A stretch of DNA of 41,121 nt from an uncultured Clostridia bacterium (GCA_934167685.1 CAKPLQ010000005.1:1-41121); one strand, 5' to 3'. Shown: positions 6,589 through 15,791, counted from the first letter of the stretch. Program-made: numbers and translations. Notes: generated by a model from the letters alone, not told the origin.

Positions 6589-7503
6589 TTACTCACCGCC
6601 CTTCATTTTCGAATCTTTTAATTCTAGTTTTTCTAATTCTTTTAATTCTTTTTGATATTCTTTCTCTTCACTATCTGTATGTTCTCTTGCAACATCTTTT
6701 ATTACTTTTATATCTTTTACTTCATATCTTTTAAATTTGTAAATTTCACCATCTTTAATCTTTACTTTTACAATTTCTTTTAATGGTTCAATTCCATCAA
6801 CTTCTCCTTGGCCATCTGGAGTTTTTACTATAGCTCCTATATTAGGCAATTTTTTTAATTTATCTTCATATACTTCTTGCTCATATTTTAAGCAGCACAT
6901 TAATCTGCCACAGTTTCCTGAAATTTTTGATGGATTTAATGATATGTTTTGTTCTTTTGCCATTTTTATTGATACTGTTTCAAAATCTCTCAAAAATGAG
7001 CAACAACATAATTCTCTACCACATACTCCATTTCCACCAATTCTTTTTACTTCGTCTCTAACTCCAATTTGTCTTAGTTCTATTCTGGTTTTATAAACTG
7101 CTGCTAAATCTTTTACCAAATCTCTAAAGTCTATTCTTCCATCTGCTGTAAAATAAAATAGTATTTTACTATTATCAAATTTATATTCTACATCTGTTAA
7201 TGTCATTTCTAATTTATGTTCTTTTATTTTTTTATTGCACAATTCAAATGCTTCTTTTTCTTTTTTTCTACAATCTTCTGCATGTTTTAAATCTCTAGAA
7301 GAAGCTAATCTTAATACTTTTTTTAGCGGACTAGTAAGTTTATCTTCTTCTATCATTCTATTAGGTACAACTACTTCAGCGATTTCTTCTCCTTGAGTTG
7401 TTTCTACTATTACTTTTTCGCCTTTTTTTACTTCCAACCATTTAGGGTCAAAGAAATATATTTTTCCTAATCTTTTAAATCTAACTCCTATTATTCTTTT
7501 CAT
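6589..7503 (-). CDS. ricT: PSP1-domain protein RicT (YaaT)
   Basis: RicT is the PSP1-domain member of the RicA-RicF-RicT complex, which in Bacillus binds Fe-S clusters, works with RNase Y in mRNA maturation, and affects Spo0A activation. The PSP1 domain covers about residues 60-145. The conserved cysteines are plain: GNGVCGRELCCCSFLRDF and SGNCGRLMCCLKYEQ near residues 155-205. The C-terminal tail is Lys/Glu-rich and probably disordered. At 304 residues it is a little longer than typical. It abuts holB, an arrangement common in Firmicutes. Confidence 0.93.
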   Translation of the reverse strand: MKRIIGVRFKRLGKIYFFDPKWLEVKKGEKVIVETTQGEEIAEVVVPNRMIEEDKLTSPLKKVLRLASSRDLKHAEDCRKKEKEAFELCNKKIKEHKLEMTLTDVEYKFDNSKILFYFTADGRIDFRDLVKDLAAVYKTRIELRQIGVRDEVKRIGGNGVCGRELCCCSFLRDFETVSIKMAKEQNISLNPSKISGNCGRLMCCLKYEQEVYEDKLKKLPNIGAIVKTPDGQGEVDGIEPLKEIVKVKIKDGEIYKFKRYEVKDIKVIKDVAREHTDSEEKEYQKELKELEKLELKDSKMKGGE

Positions 7504-8403
7504 TTACTTGGTCCTTTCTACATTCTGCCACATTGAAAATATCATATAATCAATGCACATATCATAATTACTATTCGCTTTTATCCTTCTTTTGGTTTCT
7601 TCTACAATTTGCACACAATTAATATATTTTATATTTTGCTTACTTAACTTCATTAGTAATACATTTATATATTCTAATATTTGTTTTATTTCTTCTTTTG
7701 ATTTATATATTATCTCTGCCATTTGAATTACATCTATTAAGTCTTTGTTTTGCATACTTAATAATATGTTTTCTATATTTACATATATGTCTTTTTTTTC
7801 ATTTAGTTTTATTGCTTTTCCTATACTTCCTTGTGCTAATTCTATAATACTATCACTTATTTGTTGCTCCGGAAATGTAGTTTTTATATATTTTTTTATT
7901 TTTTCCTCTCTTATAGGTTCAAATTGCATTCTTGTGCATCTTGATTTTATTGTACTTAGCAAATTTCCTTCATTTGTGCATATTAATATTATAGTTATAT
8001 ATTCTGGTGGTTCTTCTAAAGTTTTTAATAAACAGTTTTGTGCTTCTGTTGTCATAGTATCTGCATCATCAATTATATAAACTTTATTATTTGATATAAT
8101 TGGTTTTTCTGCAACTTTTCTTTGCATCTGTCTAATTTGTTCTATTTTAATTTTTCCTTCTGTTGCTTCTATTAATTGGAAATCAGGATTGTTATCAGAA
8201 TCAAATTCTATGCAAGATTTACATTTGCAAGTATTATTTTTTTCATCTAAACATAGAATCTTCTTAGCTAGTTCTTTTGCTATAAGTTTTTTTCCTATCC
8301 CTTCTGTCCCACAAAATATATAACTGTGTGAAGTTTTATTTATTTCTATTGCTTTTTTTAATATTTCTTTATTTCTTTCATTTCCTATTATGTTTTCAAA
8401 CAA
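7504..8403 (-). CDS. holB: DNA polymerase III delta' subunit
   Basis: Clamp-loader subunit of the replicative polymerase. The AAA+ core begins MFENIIGNERNKEILKKAI and has a P-loop-like GTEGIGKKLIAKELA whose usual Thr/Ser is Lys, consistent with delta' being a poor or non-hydrolysing ATPase. The zinc module has four cysteines (CLDEKNNTCKCKSC). Further motifs are KVYIIDDADTMTTEAQNCLLKTLEEPP and the SRC element in STIKSRCTRMQF. Length 299 is slightly short of 320-330. It sits between lepB (4 bases) and ricT (no gap), so the three are surely cotranscribed. Confidence 0.93.
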   Translation of the reverse strand: MFENIIGNERNKEILKKAIEINKTSHSYIFCGTEGIGKKLIAKELAKKILCLDEKNNTCKCKSCIEFDSDNNPDFQLIEATEGKIKIEQIRQMQRKVAEKPIISNNKVYIIDDADTMTTEAQNCLLKTLEEPPEYITIILICTNEGNLLSTIKSRCTRMQFEPIREEKIKKYIKTTFPEQQISDSIIELAQGSIGKAIKLNEKKDIYVNIENILLSMQNKDLIDVIQMAEIIYKSKEEIKQILEYINVLLMKLSKQNIKYINCVQIVEETKRRIKANSNYDMCIDYMIFSMWQNVERTK

Positions 8404-8407
8404 TTTT

Positions 8408-9061
8408 CTAATCTACTCCTCCAAATTTTGAGAATGGCCAAAATCTAAATAATACTTTTCCTTCTATTTTTTCTAATGGTATACATCCAAATGACCTACA
8501 ATCTGTACTTCCAGGTCTATTGTCTCCCATTGCAAATACATAATTTTCAGGTACTGTAAAGTTGTTGAAATAACTTACATCTCTTCCACCTTGTACCATA
8601 TCTGTAACAACACCTGCTTTTAAATAATTTTCTTCTAGTCTCTCTCCATTTATATATACTCCACCATTTCTTATTTCTACATAATCTCCTGGCAAACCTA
8701 TTACTCTTTTTATATAACTTTTCTTTCCTTTTTCTAAAACATAATATGAAAATTTCTTTAATATTCCATCTGGTTCGTAATTATAAATAGCTACTGGATT
8801 ACTTAAATCTATATCTTCTTCTGTCACTTTTGTTACACTTGGAGCTTCAAAGGTTATTATATCTCCTCTTTCTGGTAATTTCTTTATTGTTCTACTCCAT
8901 CTATTTAACCACAATCTTTCATTTTCTTTTAATGTTGGTGTCATTGATGTTTGTTGCACTATTGTTGGTGTGCCTATATAATACCTAACTATCAATGCTA
9001 ACGCAACTGCAATTATTATACATATTAGCCATTCTATAATTTCTCTTAAAGTTGACTTCAT
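8408..9061 (-). CDS. lepB: Signal peptidase I
   Basis: Membrane serine protease that removes signal peptides from secreted proteins. There is one N-terminal membrane anchor (residues 8-28), then the catalytic Ser39 in QQTSMTPTL, the general-base lysine in YIKRVIGLPGD, and box E in AMGDNRPGSTDCRSFG. The 217-residue length and single anchor fit the Gram-positive type. It is the first gene of lepB-holB-ricT-ferredoxin, with a good promoter 40 bases upstream. Confidence 0.96.
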   Translation of the reverse strand: MKSTLREIIEWLICIIIAVALALIVRYYIGTPTIVQQTSMTPTLKENERLWLNRWSRTIKKLPERGDIITFEAPSVTKVTEEDIDLSNPVAIYNYEPDGILKKFSYYVLEKGKKSYIKRVIGLPGDYVEIRNGGVYINGERLEENYLKAGVVTDMVQGGRDVSYFNNFTVPENYVFAMGDNRPGSTDCRSFGCIPLEKIEGKVLFRFWPFSKFGGVD

Positions 9062-9101
9062 TTTTTCTTCCTTTCTTAATCTTAAGTTTCAAGCTTTATC
9101 A

Positions 9102-9130
9102 ATTATATATTAATTTACGCTTTTTTTCAA
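9102..9130 (-). promoter_or_regulatory. Predicted sigma-A promoter of lepB-holB-ricT operon
   Basis: TTGAAA (9125-9130), 17-base spacer, TATAAT (9102-9107) on the minus strand in the gap after the kinase gene. Confidence 0.75.
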
Positions 9131-9146
9131 TAATATTTCGAAAGTT

Positions 9147-10337
9147 TTATTTATCAGAATTTATTTTTTCTTCTTTTGCTTTTGTTGGAACTTTTATAAC
9201 TACTTCTGTTCCTTTTCCAACTTCACTTTTTATGTCTATACTTCCACCATTTCTATCTAACAAATCTTTAGCAATCGAAAGTCCTAGACCTGTTCCTCCC
9301 ATTTCTCTACTACGTGCTTTGTCTACTCTATAAAATCTCTCAAAAATTCTACTTAAATCCTCTTCTGGAATTCCTATTCCATTATCAAATATTTTTATAT
9401 ATGCATCATTATATACAAATCCAACATATATCTTTATCTCTCCGCCTTCTTTAGTATATTTTATACTATTTGTTAATATATTTAAAACAATTCTCTCTAT
9501 ATCATCTTTATCGGCATATACTAAAGGTACATCAGCTGTAACAAAACATTTAACTTCGTGATTTTTCTTTTTTATTTCTATTGCCAGCTTGTCCTGACAT
9601 TTTTTTACCAACTCACCCAAATCAAATTGTTCTTTTTTTACTGTAGTTCTATTACTGTCATTTCGTGAAAGAGTTAGTAAATCTGTTACAAGTTTTGCCA
9701 TTCTTCTAGCTTCTGATGCTATTACATTTAAAAATTTACTTTGAGTTTCTTTATCATATTCTTCTTCTAATAGTGTATCAGCATAGCCCATTATTGATGT
9801 TATTGGAGTTTTTAACTCATGAGAAACATCTGCAATAAATTCTTTTCTCATATTGTCTAGTTTTACATGTTCTGTTATATCTTGAATTACTACTATTACT
9901 CCAACAGTTCTATCATTTTCTTTTTTGAATGGTGCAAAATATGTATTTACAAATCTATCTTCTATTTGAAATCTTTCTTCAGTGTTTGTCCAATTTTCAA
10001 GATATATAATTTTTTCCAAATTTATATTTAAATGAAGTTTTCCGAATATATCTTCAAATGTAGTATGTTCTGGTAATATATTCATCAACTTTTTGGCAGC
10101 TGGATTTATTAATATTATTTTTCCATCTCTATCAAATGCAATTATTCCATCTGTCATATGCAAAAATACACTATTATTAATATCTAAATCATCATTTGTT
10201 ACTCCTGAACTTTTGATTAGTCTTGTTTTAGGAAACATTACTTTTTTCTTTAGATATCTTTTCATTAGTATTTCACTAATTGCCAAAATTACTATATCTA
10301 CTACTATTATTAGTATTATCACACTTTGAATATCCAT
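9147..10337 (-). CDS. Sensor histidine kinase, PhoR/WalK-like (PAS, HisKA, HATPase)
   Basis: Membrane-anchored two-component kinase of 396 residues. It has one N-terminal helix (residues 4-22) and no sizeable extracellular domain. A PAS domain spans about residues 58-160, then the phosphorylation box FIADVSHELKTPITS, and a catalytic domain with NILTNSIKYT (N box), FDNGIGIPEEDL (G1) and GGTGLGLSIAKDL (G2). There is no obvious HAMP domain. It is the last gene after murG (19 bases), so it is cotranscribed with peptidoglycan synthesis genes. No regulator is adjacent; the OmpR-type regulator at 23669-24418 is the only one in the window and a plausible but unproven partner. Confidence 0.92.
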   Translation of the reverse strand: MDIQSVIILIIVVDIVILAISEILMKRYLKKKVMFPKTRLIKSSGVTNDDLDINNSVFLHMTDGIIAFDRDGKIILINPAAKKLMNILPEHTTFEDIFGKLHLNINLEKIIYLENWTNTEERFQIEDRFVNTYFAPFKKENDRTVGVIVVIQDITEHVKLDNMRKEFIADVSHELKTPITSIMGYADTLLEEEYDKETQSKFLNVIASEARRMAKLVTDLLTLSRNDSNRTTVKKEQFDLGELVKKCQDKLAIEIKKKNHEVKCFVTADVPLVYADKDDIERIVLNILTNSIKYTKEGGEIKIYVGFVYNDAYIKIFDNGIGIPEEDLSRIFERFYRVDKARSREMGGTGLGLSIAKDLLDRNGGSIDIKSEVGKGTEVVIKVPTKAKEEKINSDK

Positions 10338-10355
10338 GATGCGTCCTTTCTAAGG

Positions 10356-11474
10356 TTAGTTCCTTACTATTTTCTTTATTTCTTCATATATTTTATCTTG
10401 TACGTTATTCACTGATTTAGAAAAAGCTTTTTCTTCCATTTTATGCATCAATTGAGGATTCTTTATTATTTTTTCTATTTCATCTTCTAGATTATCTTGT
10501 GTTAATTCGTTATTTAATATAATTTTTGCTGCACCTACATTTTCTAATACCTTTGCATTATATAATTGATGGTCTTGGCTAACATTAGGTAATGGTATTA
10601 AAATTGAAGGCTTTCCTAAATTAGAAATTTCTGTTATTGTCATAGCTCCACTTCTTGCTACTATTATGTTTGAAACATTCATTATTTCTTCCATATTATA
10701 TATATATGGTAAAATTTTTGCATTTTCCACATTATTTATATCTATTTGTTTACTTGATAATTCTTCTTTTATTATATCAAATTGCTTTGGACCTGTTGCC
10801 CAAATTATTTGGTAATCTTTGTTCATTTTATTTTCTAATATTCCTATTATAGCTTCATTTATTTTTTGTGCTCCTTGGCTTCCTCCAAACACTAATACAA
10901 TCGGCTTATTTTCATTAATTCCTACTGTTGTTAATATTCTTGTTTTTTCTTCTTGCGAATATTCCTTTTTTACTATTTTTACTGGAGTTCCAGTACATAC
11001 TATATTTTTAGCATTTGGTATTCTTGAACGAGCTTCTTCAAATGATATTAATACAGTTTCAGATTTTGGTGCAAGCATCTTTACTGCTTTTCCAGGAAAT
11101 GCATTACTTTCATGTAATATAACTGGTATATTTTCTTTATTTGCTGCCCATACTACTGGCCCGCAAATATATCCTCCAGCCCCAACTATAATGTCTGGTT
11201 TAAATTCTTTTATTATTTTTCTTGCTTTACCTGTTGCCATTAATGTTGCCCACATCTTTTTTAAATTAGCTATTGATATTTTTTTACTTAATCCATATGC
11301 CTCTATAGTTTTTAGTTCATATCCTGCTCTTGGAACCAAATCATTTTCTAAGCCTCTTGTTGTTCCTATAAAAATTATTTCTGAATTTGGTTCTTCTTGT
11401 TTTATTTTATTTGCTATTGCTAAACCCGGATTTATATGTCCTGCAGTTCCTGCTGCTGCAACTATAACTCTCAT
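10356..11474 (-). CDS. murG: UDP-GlcNAc:undecaprenyl-PP-MurNAc-pentapeptide GlcNAc transferase
   Basis: MurG adds GlcNAc to lipid I to make lipid II at the inner membrane face. The start residues MRVIVAAAGTAGHINPGLAIA hold the N-terminal glycine loop (usually GGTGGH, here AGTAGH). Later motifs are ESNAFPGKA, VFGGSQGAQKINEAI, and ARSGAMTITEISNLGKPSILIPLPNVSQDHQ for nucleotide-sugar binding. I start at the ATG at 11474 (AAGGAAAG upstream), not 11 codons earlier. It lies in the operon murE-mraY-ftsW-murG-kinase. Confidence 0.96.
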   Translation of the reverse strand: MRVIVAAAGTAGHINPGLAIANKIKQEEPNSEIIFIGTTRGLENDLVPRAGYELKTIEAYGLSKKISIANLKKMWATLMATGKARKIIKEFKPDIIVGAGGYICGPVVWAANKENIPVILHESNAFPGKAVKMLAPKSETVLISFEEARSRIPNAKNIVCTGTPVKIVKKEYSQEEKTRILTTVGINENKPIVLVFGGSQGAQKINEAIIGILENKMNKDYQIIWATGPKQFDIIKEELSSKQIDINNVENAKILPYIYNMEEIMNVSNIIVARSGAMTITEISNLGKPSILIPLPNVSQDHQLYNAKVLENVGAAKIILNNELTQDNLEDEIEKIIKNPQLMHKMEEKAFSKSVNNVQDKIYEEIKKIVRN

Positions 11475-11527
11475 TTTTCTCTTTCCTTTCCTTATTGCGC
11501 CAAACATAGTCCAAATGTAATTATTGT

Positions 11528-12691
11528 TTAACTTTTATTACCTGCTCTTGATATACTAAGCAGTACTCCTACCTCGCAGAGTAATATAAACAATGCTGTT
11601 CCTCCATAACTGAAGAATGGTAATTGCATTCCTGTAACAGGCATTGATGATGTAACAACTGCTACATTAATAATCACCTGTACTCCTACTAGTGATGTAA
11701 TTCCTACTGCAACTAAACTTCCAAACATATCTGGAGCTTTCATTGCAATTAAAACGCCTCTCCAAATAAATACCGCAAATAGTACAAACACAAGTATACA
11801 TCCTACAAATCCTAATTCTTCTGCTAATACAGAAAATATAAAGTCATTATGTGGTTCTGATAAATATAAGTATTTTTGTTTACTCTCACCTAGTCCAGCT
11901 CCAAATAGGCCGCCTGAACCTATAGCATATAAACTTTGTATTATCTGCCATCCATCTCCTGTAGCATCTTGCCAAGGGTCTGTAAATGTTATAAATCTTG
12001 TTACTATGTATTGAAATTGCTTTTTAAATGCATCACTTACAGCATATAATATTGTTGCAACTGTTCCAATTCCTCCAGCAGCTACTATTCCTGACATTAG
12101 AAATTGCCAAAATCTGCATCCAGCCATTATCATCATAATACAACATGTTATTATTATTACCATTGATGTACTTACATGTGGTTCTAATAATAACAATCCT
12201 ATTATCGGTGCTAAAAACAAAATATGTTTTACCAAGCCCTTCCAGAACTTTCCTAACTCATCTCTATCTTTTACAAGTATTCCACCATAAAAAATTATCA
12301 TCAAAAATTTTACCAACTCTGATGGCTGAAATGTTGTAAATCCTAAATCAATCCACCTTTTGGCCCCATGACTATCTGTACCAATTACCAAAACCAATAT
12401 TAACAATATTGCCGAAAGTCCCCAGGCATGTTTATAAAATTTTTGATATATTCTATAATCTATTTTAGATACAAAATACATTCCAAATAATCCTAATACT
12501 GCAAAAATCAACTGCCTTACAAAAAAGTAATAACTTTTATCATATTTTTGTAAAGCTGTTGGTGAGCTTGCTGATAATACCATTACTAATCCAAGCGAAA
12601 GTAATAATAAAACCGTTATTACTAATGTAAAATCAACCGAATTATTTAAAAACTTAGAAAAACCTGCCATCTTATTTTTTTTCTTAGCCAT
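11528..12691 (-). CDS. FtsW/SpoVE-type SEDS lipid II polymerase
   Basis: Multi-pass SEDS family glycosyltransferase that polymerises lipid II with a class B PBP. About ten membrane helices are visible. Family signatures include GLVMVLSASSPTA near the N-terminus, SHGAKRWIDLGFTTFQPSELVK, LLEPHVSTSMVI with the catalytic-type Asp position here as a glutamate-proline stretch, GLGESKQKYLYLSEPHNDFIF, and PFFSYGGTALFILL near the end. Placement between mraY and murG is that of ftsW or the sporulation homologue spoVE; sequence alone does not separate them. Start ATG follows AAAGGAGAAG. Confidence 0.93.
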   Translation of the reverse strand: MAKKKNKMAGFSKFLNNSVDFTLVITVLLLLSLGLVMVLSASSPTALQKYDKSYYFFVRQLIFAVLGLFGMYFVSKIDYRIYQKFYKHAWGLSAILLILVLVIGTDSHGAKRWIDLGFTTFQPSELVKFLMIIFYGGILVKDRDELGKFWKGLVKHILFLAPIIGLLLLEPHVSTSMVIIITCCIMMIMAGCRFWQFLMSGIVAAGGIGTVATILYAVSDAFKKQFQYIVTRFITFTDPWQDATGDGWQIIQSLYAIGSGGLFGAGLGESKQKYLYLSEPHNDFIFSVLAEELGFVGCILVFVLFAVFIWRGVLIAMKAPDMFGSLVAVGITSLVGVQVIINVAVVTSSMPVTGMQLPFFSYGGTALFILLCEVGVLLSISRAGNKS

Positions 12692-12707
12692 TTTCTTCTC
12701 CTTTTAT

Positions 12708-13685
12708 TTATATTATCTTTAGTCCTATAACACACACAACCAAAGTAATAACACTAAATAACATTACAACTTGATTTTCTCTCCATCCAGATAATTCTAA
12801 ATGATGGTGAATTGGTGCCATTTTAAATACTCTTTTTCCTGTCTTTTTAAAATATGCTACTTGTATAATAACTGAAACTGTTTCAATTACTGGAATTAAG
12901 GCTATTAAAATTAATATAAGTGGCATTTTTAAATATAATGCAATTCCAGATATTACACCTCCTAAGAATAATGAACCTGTATCTCCCATAAATACTTTAG
13001 CAGGATGAATATTAAACATTAAAAATCCTAAAACTGCTCCAATTACTATTGCTCCAAATATCACAATTTCTTTTACTCCTAATGTTGTTGCTATTATTGT
13101 TAAACATGTAATAATTATTGTGCATACACTTGATGATAGTCCATCAATTCCATCTGTCAAATTTACTGCATTTGTTGTTGCAAGTATTACTAGTATTGCA
13201 AATGGTATATATGCATAAATCGGAATTGTTATATATTGTTTTAAGATTGGTATATATGTTTCTGTTCCTATATTTAATCCCTTTATTAAATACATTATAT
13301 AGGCTACTGATATTATCAGTAACCCTAACATTTTTAAACTTGGCTTTAAACCTTTTGTATTTTTTAATACTAATTTTTTAAAATCATCTATAAAGCCTAT
13401 AACTCCAAATCCTATTGTTAATCCTAGTATTGGTAATAAATTTTTTGCTAATTCTAAATCTACATTTCTATAATAAATATATGCAGCAATTGTTACAATT
13501 ACAATTCCTAACATTATTATTATTCCACCCATTGTTGGTGTTCCTTGTTTTTTCAAATGACTTTCTGGTCCATCATCTCTTTCAATTTGCCCTACTTTTA
13601 ATTTTTTTAATATTGGTACTATTATAATTCCTAAAATTACTGTTATTGCAAATGATAACAATAATGTTTTTGTTTGAAATTCCAA
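12708..13685 (-). CDS. mraY: Phospho-MurNAc-pentapeptide transferase
   Basis: MraY makes lipid I by moving phospho-MurNAc-pentapeptide to undecaprenyl phosphate. It is an integral protein with about ten helices. Motifs: GPESHLKKQGTPTMGGI, IGFIDDFKKLVLKNTKGL (the DD pair), NLTDGIDGLSSSV, FMGDTGSLFLGG and KMAPIHHHLELSGW. No ATG is available: both in-frame candidates are TTG. I choose the TTG at 13685 because AAAGG lies 9 bases upstream; the TTG at 13694 abuts that site directly. The next gene, ftsW, follows after 16 bases. Confidence 0.94.
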   Translation of the reverse strand: MEFQTKTLLLSFAITVILGIIIVPILKKLKVGQIERDDGPESHLKKQGTPTMGGIIIMLGIVIVTIAAYIYYRNVDLELAKNLLPILGLTIGFGVIGFIDDFKKLVLKNTKGLKPSLKMLGLLIISVAYIMYLIKGLNIGTETYIPILKQYITIPIYAYIPFAILVILATTNAVNLTDGIDGLSSSVCTIIITCLTIIATTLGVKEIVIFGAIVIGAVLGFLMFNIHPAKVFMGDTGSLFLGGVISGIALYLKMPLILILIALIPVIETVSVIIQVAYFKKTGKRVFKMAPIHHHLELSGWRENQVVMLFSVITLVVCVIGLKII

Positions 13686-13717
13686 TTTTATCAACCTTTC
13701 TATTGTTAACTTTTGTA

Positions 13718-15181
13718 TTATCCTATTATTTCATTTACTATTATTCTTTCATCAAATGGGAACTTTTCTCCATTTATTTCTTGATATGGTTCATGCCCTT
13801 TTCCTGCAAGAACTATTATATCTAATTTTGTAGCCATATTTATTGCTTCTTTTATTGCCTCTGTTCTATCAACTACAACTTTATAATTTCCTTTTGTCTT
13901 TTTTATTCCTTCTTCTATTTCTTTTACAATTTCTTCTGGCTTTTCTGTACGTGGGTTATCTGATGTTATAAATGTAAAATCTGCAATTCTTCCAGAAATT
14001 TCTCCCATTATTGGTCTTTTAGTCTTATCTCTATCTCCTCCACATCCAAATACAGAAATTACTTTTCCTCTTGTATAGCTTTTTACTGCTGATAATATAT
14101 TTTGCAAACTTTCTGGAGAATGTGCATAATCTATCATTATTGGTATTTCTTTTTTATTTGGCACCATTTCTGACCTACCTGGTACTTTTATTTCTGCTAA
14201 TGCTTCTATTACTTTATCTGATGGTACTCCTAACTTTTTAGCAACACATATAGCTGCTAGTGCATTATATACACTGAATCTTCCTGGAATATCTACTTTT
14301 ACTCTTTCATTTCTATCAGAAACTTTTACTCTAAAATCTACATATGAATTTGTTATTGTTATATCTTTTGCTAATACTTCGCAATAATTATCAATTCCAT
14401 ATGTCATTATATTACTATCTGGAAATAGCTTTGGAACTTTAGCTACTTGTATATCATCAACATTAATTATTTCATTATCACACATTTTGAATAATTTTAA
14501 TTTTGATTCAAAATAATCTTGCATATTAGGATGTTCTTTTTCGCTAATATGGTCTTCTGAAAAGTTTGTAAATAATACTATGTCAAAAGCACAACCATCT
14601 ACTCTATGTAATTTTAAGCTTTGTGATGATACTTCCATTACAACATATTCTACGTCAGCCTCTACCATTTGTGCAAATGTTCTTTGAAGTTCTATACTTT
14701 CTGGTGTTGTTCTACTACTTTCTGAAATCATTCTTCCATTTATATATGTTGCAATTGTTCCTATTAATCCAACTTTATGTCCTGCTCTTTCTAATATCTC
14801 TTTTATCATGAATGTTGTTGTTGTTTTTCCTTTTGTACCTGTTACCCCTATTAATTTAAATTTTCTTGATGGATTTCCATAAAAATTACAACTACAAATT
14901 GCTAATGCCTCTCTTGTATCTTTTGCCATTATTACTGTAACATCTTCTGGCAACTCAATACCTTTTAAATCAGCACCTTCTTCTATCATTACTGCTTTTG
15001 CCCCTGCTTTTATTGCATCATTTATATATTTATGTCCGTCTACACTAAATCCTTTTATTGCAACAAACATATCTCCTTCTTTTATATTTTTAGAATTACT
15101 GTCTAAATTATTAATTTCAATATCTAGACTTCCTTTCGCTTTTAATCCTTCTAATCCTATTAATACTCTTTTTAACTCCAT
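13718..15181 (-). CDS. murE: UDP-MurNAc-tripeptide ligase, meso-diaminopimelate type
   Basis: MurE adds the third stem-peptide residue to UDP-MurNAc-L-Ala-D-Glu. The ATP-binding loop is GVTGTKGKTTTTFM, followed by the central ligase motifs (TTPESIELQ, EVSSQSLKLHRV) and the C-terminal HSPESLQNIL, FGCGGDRDKTKRPIM. The DNPR motif (TSDNPRTEKPEEI) marks meso-DAP rather than lysine as substrate, so the organism probably makes DAP-type peptidoglycan. I start at 15181, following AAAGGAGAG. It leads the operon with mraY, ftsW and murG, but murF and murD are not present here. Confidence 0.96.
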   Translation of the reverse strand: MELKRVLIGLEGLKAKGSLDIEINNLDSNSKNIKEGDMFVAIKGFSVDGHKYINDAIKAGAKAVMIEEGADLKGIELPEDVTVIMAKDTREALAICSCNFYGNPSRKFKLIGVTGTKGKTTTTFMIKEILERAGHKVGLIGTIATYINGRMISESSRTTPESIELQRTFAQMVEADVEYVVMEVSSQSLKLHRVDGCAFDIVLFTNFSEDHISEKEHPNMQDYFESKLKLFKMCDNEIINVDDIQVAKVPKLFPDSNIMTYGIDNYCEVLAKDITITNSYVDFRVKVSDRNERVKVDIPGRFSVYNALAAICVAKKLGVPSDKVIEALAEIKVPGRSEMVPNKKEIPIMIDYAHSPESLQNILSAVKSYTRGKVISVFGCGGDRDKTKRPIMGEISGRIADFTFITSDNPRTEKPEEIVKEIEEGIKKTKGNYKVVVDRTEAIKEAINMATKLDIIVLAGKGHEPYQEINGEKFPFDERIIVNEIIG

Positions 15182-15243
15182 TATTTTTCTCTCCTTTAAT
15201 TTATACACTTTTTACGTGTTCAATTATTTATTAAGATTGAAGC

Positions 15244-15265
15244 ACTTGCTTACAAACTTGCTTAC
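15244..15265 (-). repeat. Direct repeat at the start of the murE transcript
   Basis: The 10-mer ACTTGCTTAC occurs at 15244-15253 and 15256-15265 on the plus strand, a 12-base period. The copies start immediately downstream of the -10 box of the murE promoter, a position typical of a repressor operator or of an early-transcript element. Confidence 0.5.
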
Positions 15266-15294
15266 ATTATATAACTAATTTTCTTTTTTGTATA
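15266..15294 (-). promoter_or_regulatory. Predicted sigma-A promoter of the murE operon
   Basis: TATACA (15289-15294), 17-base spacer, TATAAT (15266-15271) on the minus strand, between the dps terminator and murE. Confidence 0.65.
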
Positions 15295-15310
15295 GTAAAA
15301 AGATGAAAAA

Positions 15311-15339
15311 AATCACTTAATTATATTTATTAAGTGATT
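15311..15339 (-). terminator. Intrinsic terminator of dps
   Basis: AATCACTTAA (15311-15320) pairs with TTAAGTGATT (15330-15339). A T-run follows on the minus strand (and a T-rich tract on the plus strand), 15 bases after the dps stop. Confidence 0.8.
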
Positions 15340-15353
15340 CTCTTTTTTATGAT

Positions 15354-15791
15354 TTATTTCAAGGCTGCATTTAACATCCATATCTTTTTGGAATAATCAG
15401 CTAAATAATCATCCATAAGTGCTGATGTTGCATAATATTCCTTGTCTTCCGCTTCTTGTTTTATTTGAACTGCCATTTGTTTTAACTCTTGTAAATCATG
15501 GATTACATTTTCCATTATATCAATACTTTTTACTTGTTCATTTTTAGCTTCTCTTATTTTAGAATTTTCTATAAAATCTTTCATAGTTCCTAATGGTTGA
15601 TGACCTAATGATAAAATATGTTCCGCCACCTCATCTATTTGCTCTCTTATTTCATCATAATACTCTTCTAATTTTTCATGTGTTGTAAAAAATCCTTTTC
15701 CAATTACATTCCAATGATAATTTTGTAATTTTACATTTACTATTTCTAAGTTACTTAGAAATTCATTCAATTTTTTTACTATTCCTTCCAT
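15354..15791 (-). CDS. Dps/ferritin-like iron-storage and DNA-protection protein
   Basis: Member of the Dps family of 12-mer ferritin-like shells that oxidise and store iron with peroxide. The inter-subunit ferroxidase pattern is visible: NYHWNVIGKGFFTTHEKLEEYYDEI then QIDEVAEHILSLGHQPLGTM. Helix-rich, about 145 residues, normal length. I start at the ATG at 15791; the longer frame begins with an ATG upstream of the only ribosome binding site (GAGG). That site is in the 3' arm of a short hairpin. It lies 46 bases after fmt, so readthrough from rsmA-fmt is likely. Confidence 0.88.
   Translation of the reverse strand: MEGIVKKLNEFLSNLEIVNVKLQNYHWNVIGKGFFTTHEKLEEYYDEIREQIDEVAEHILSLGHQPLGTMKDFIENSKIREAKNEQVKSIDIMENVIHDLQELKQMAVQIKQEAEDKEYYATSALMDDYLADYSKKIWMLNAALK

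Noticed and set aside
10819..11520. Long plus-strand open frame opposite murG
   Set aside because: Antisense shadow of murG; low-complexity hydrophobic translation and no ribosome binding site. The same applies to plus-strand frames at 15946-16596, 29149-29760 and 34335-35075.
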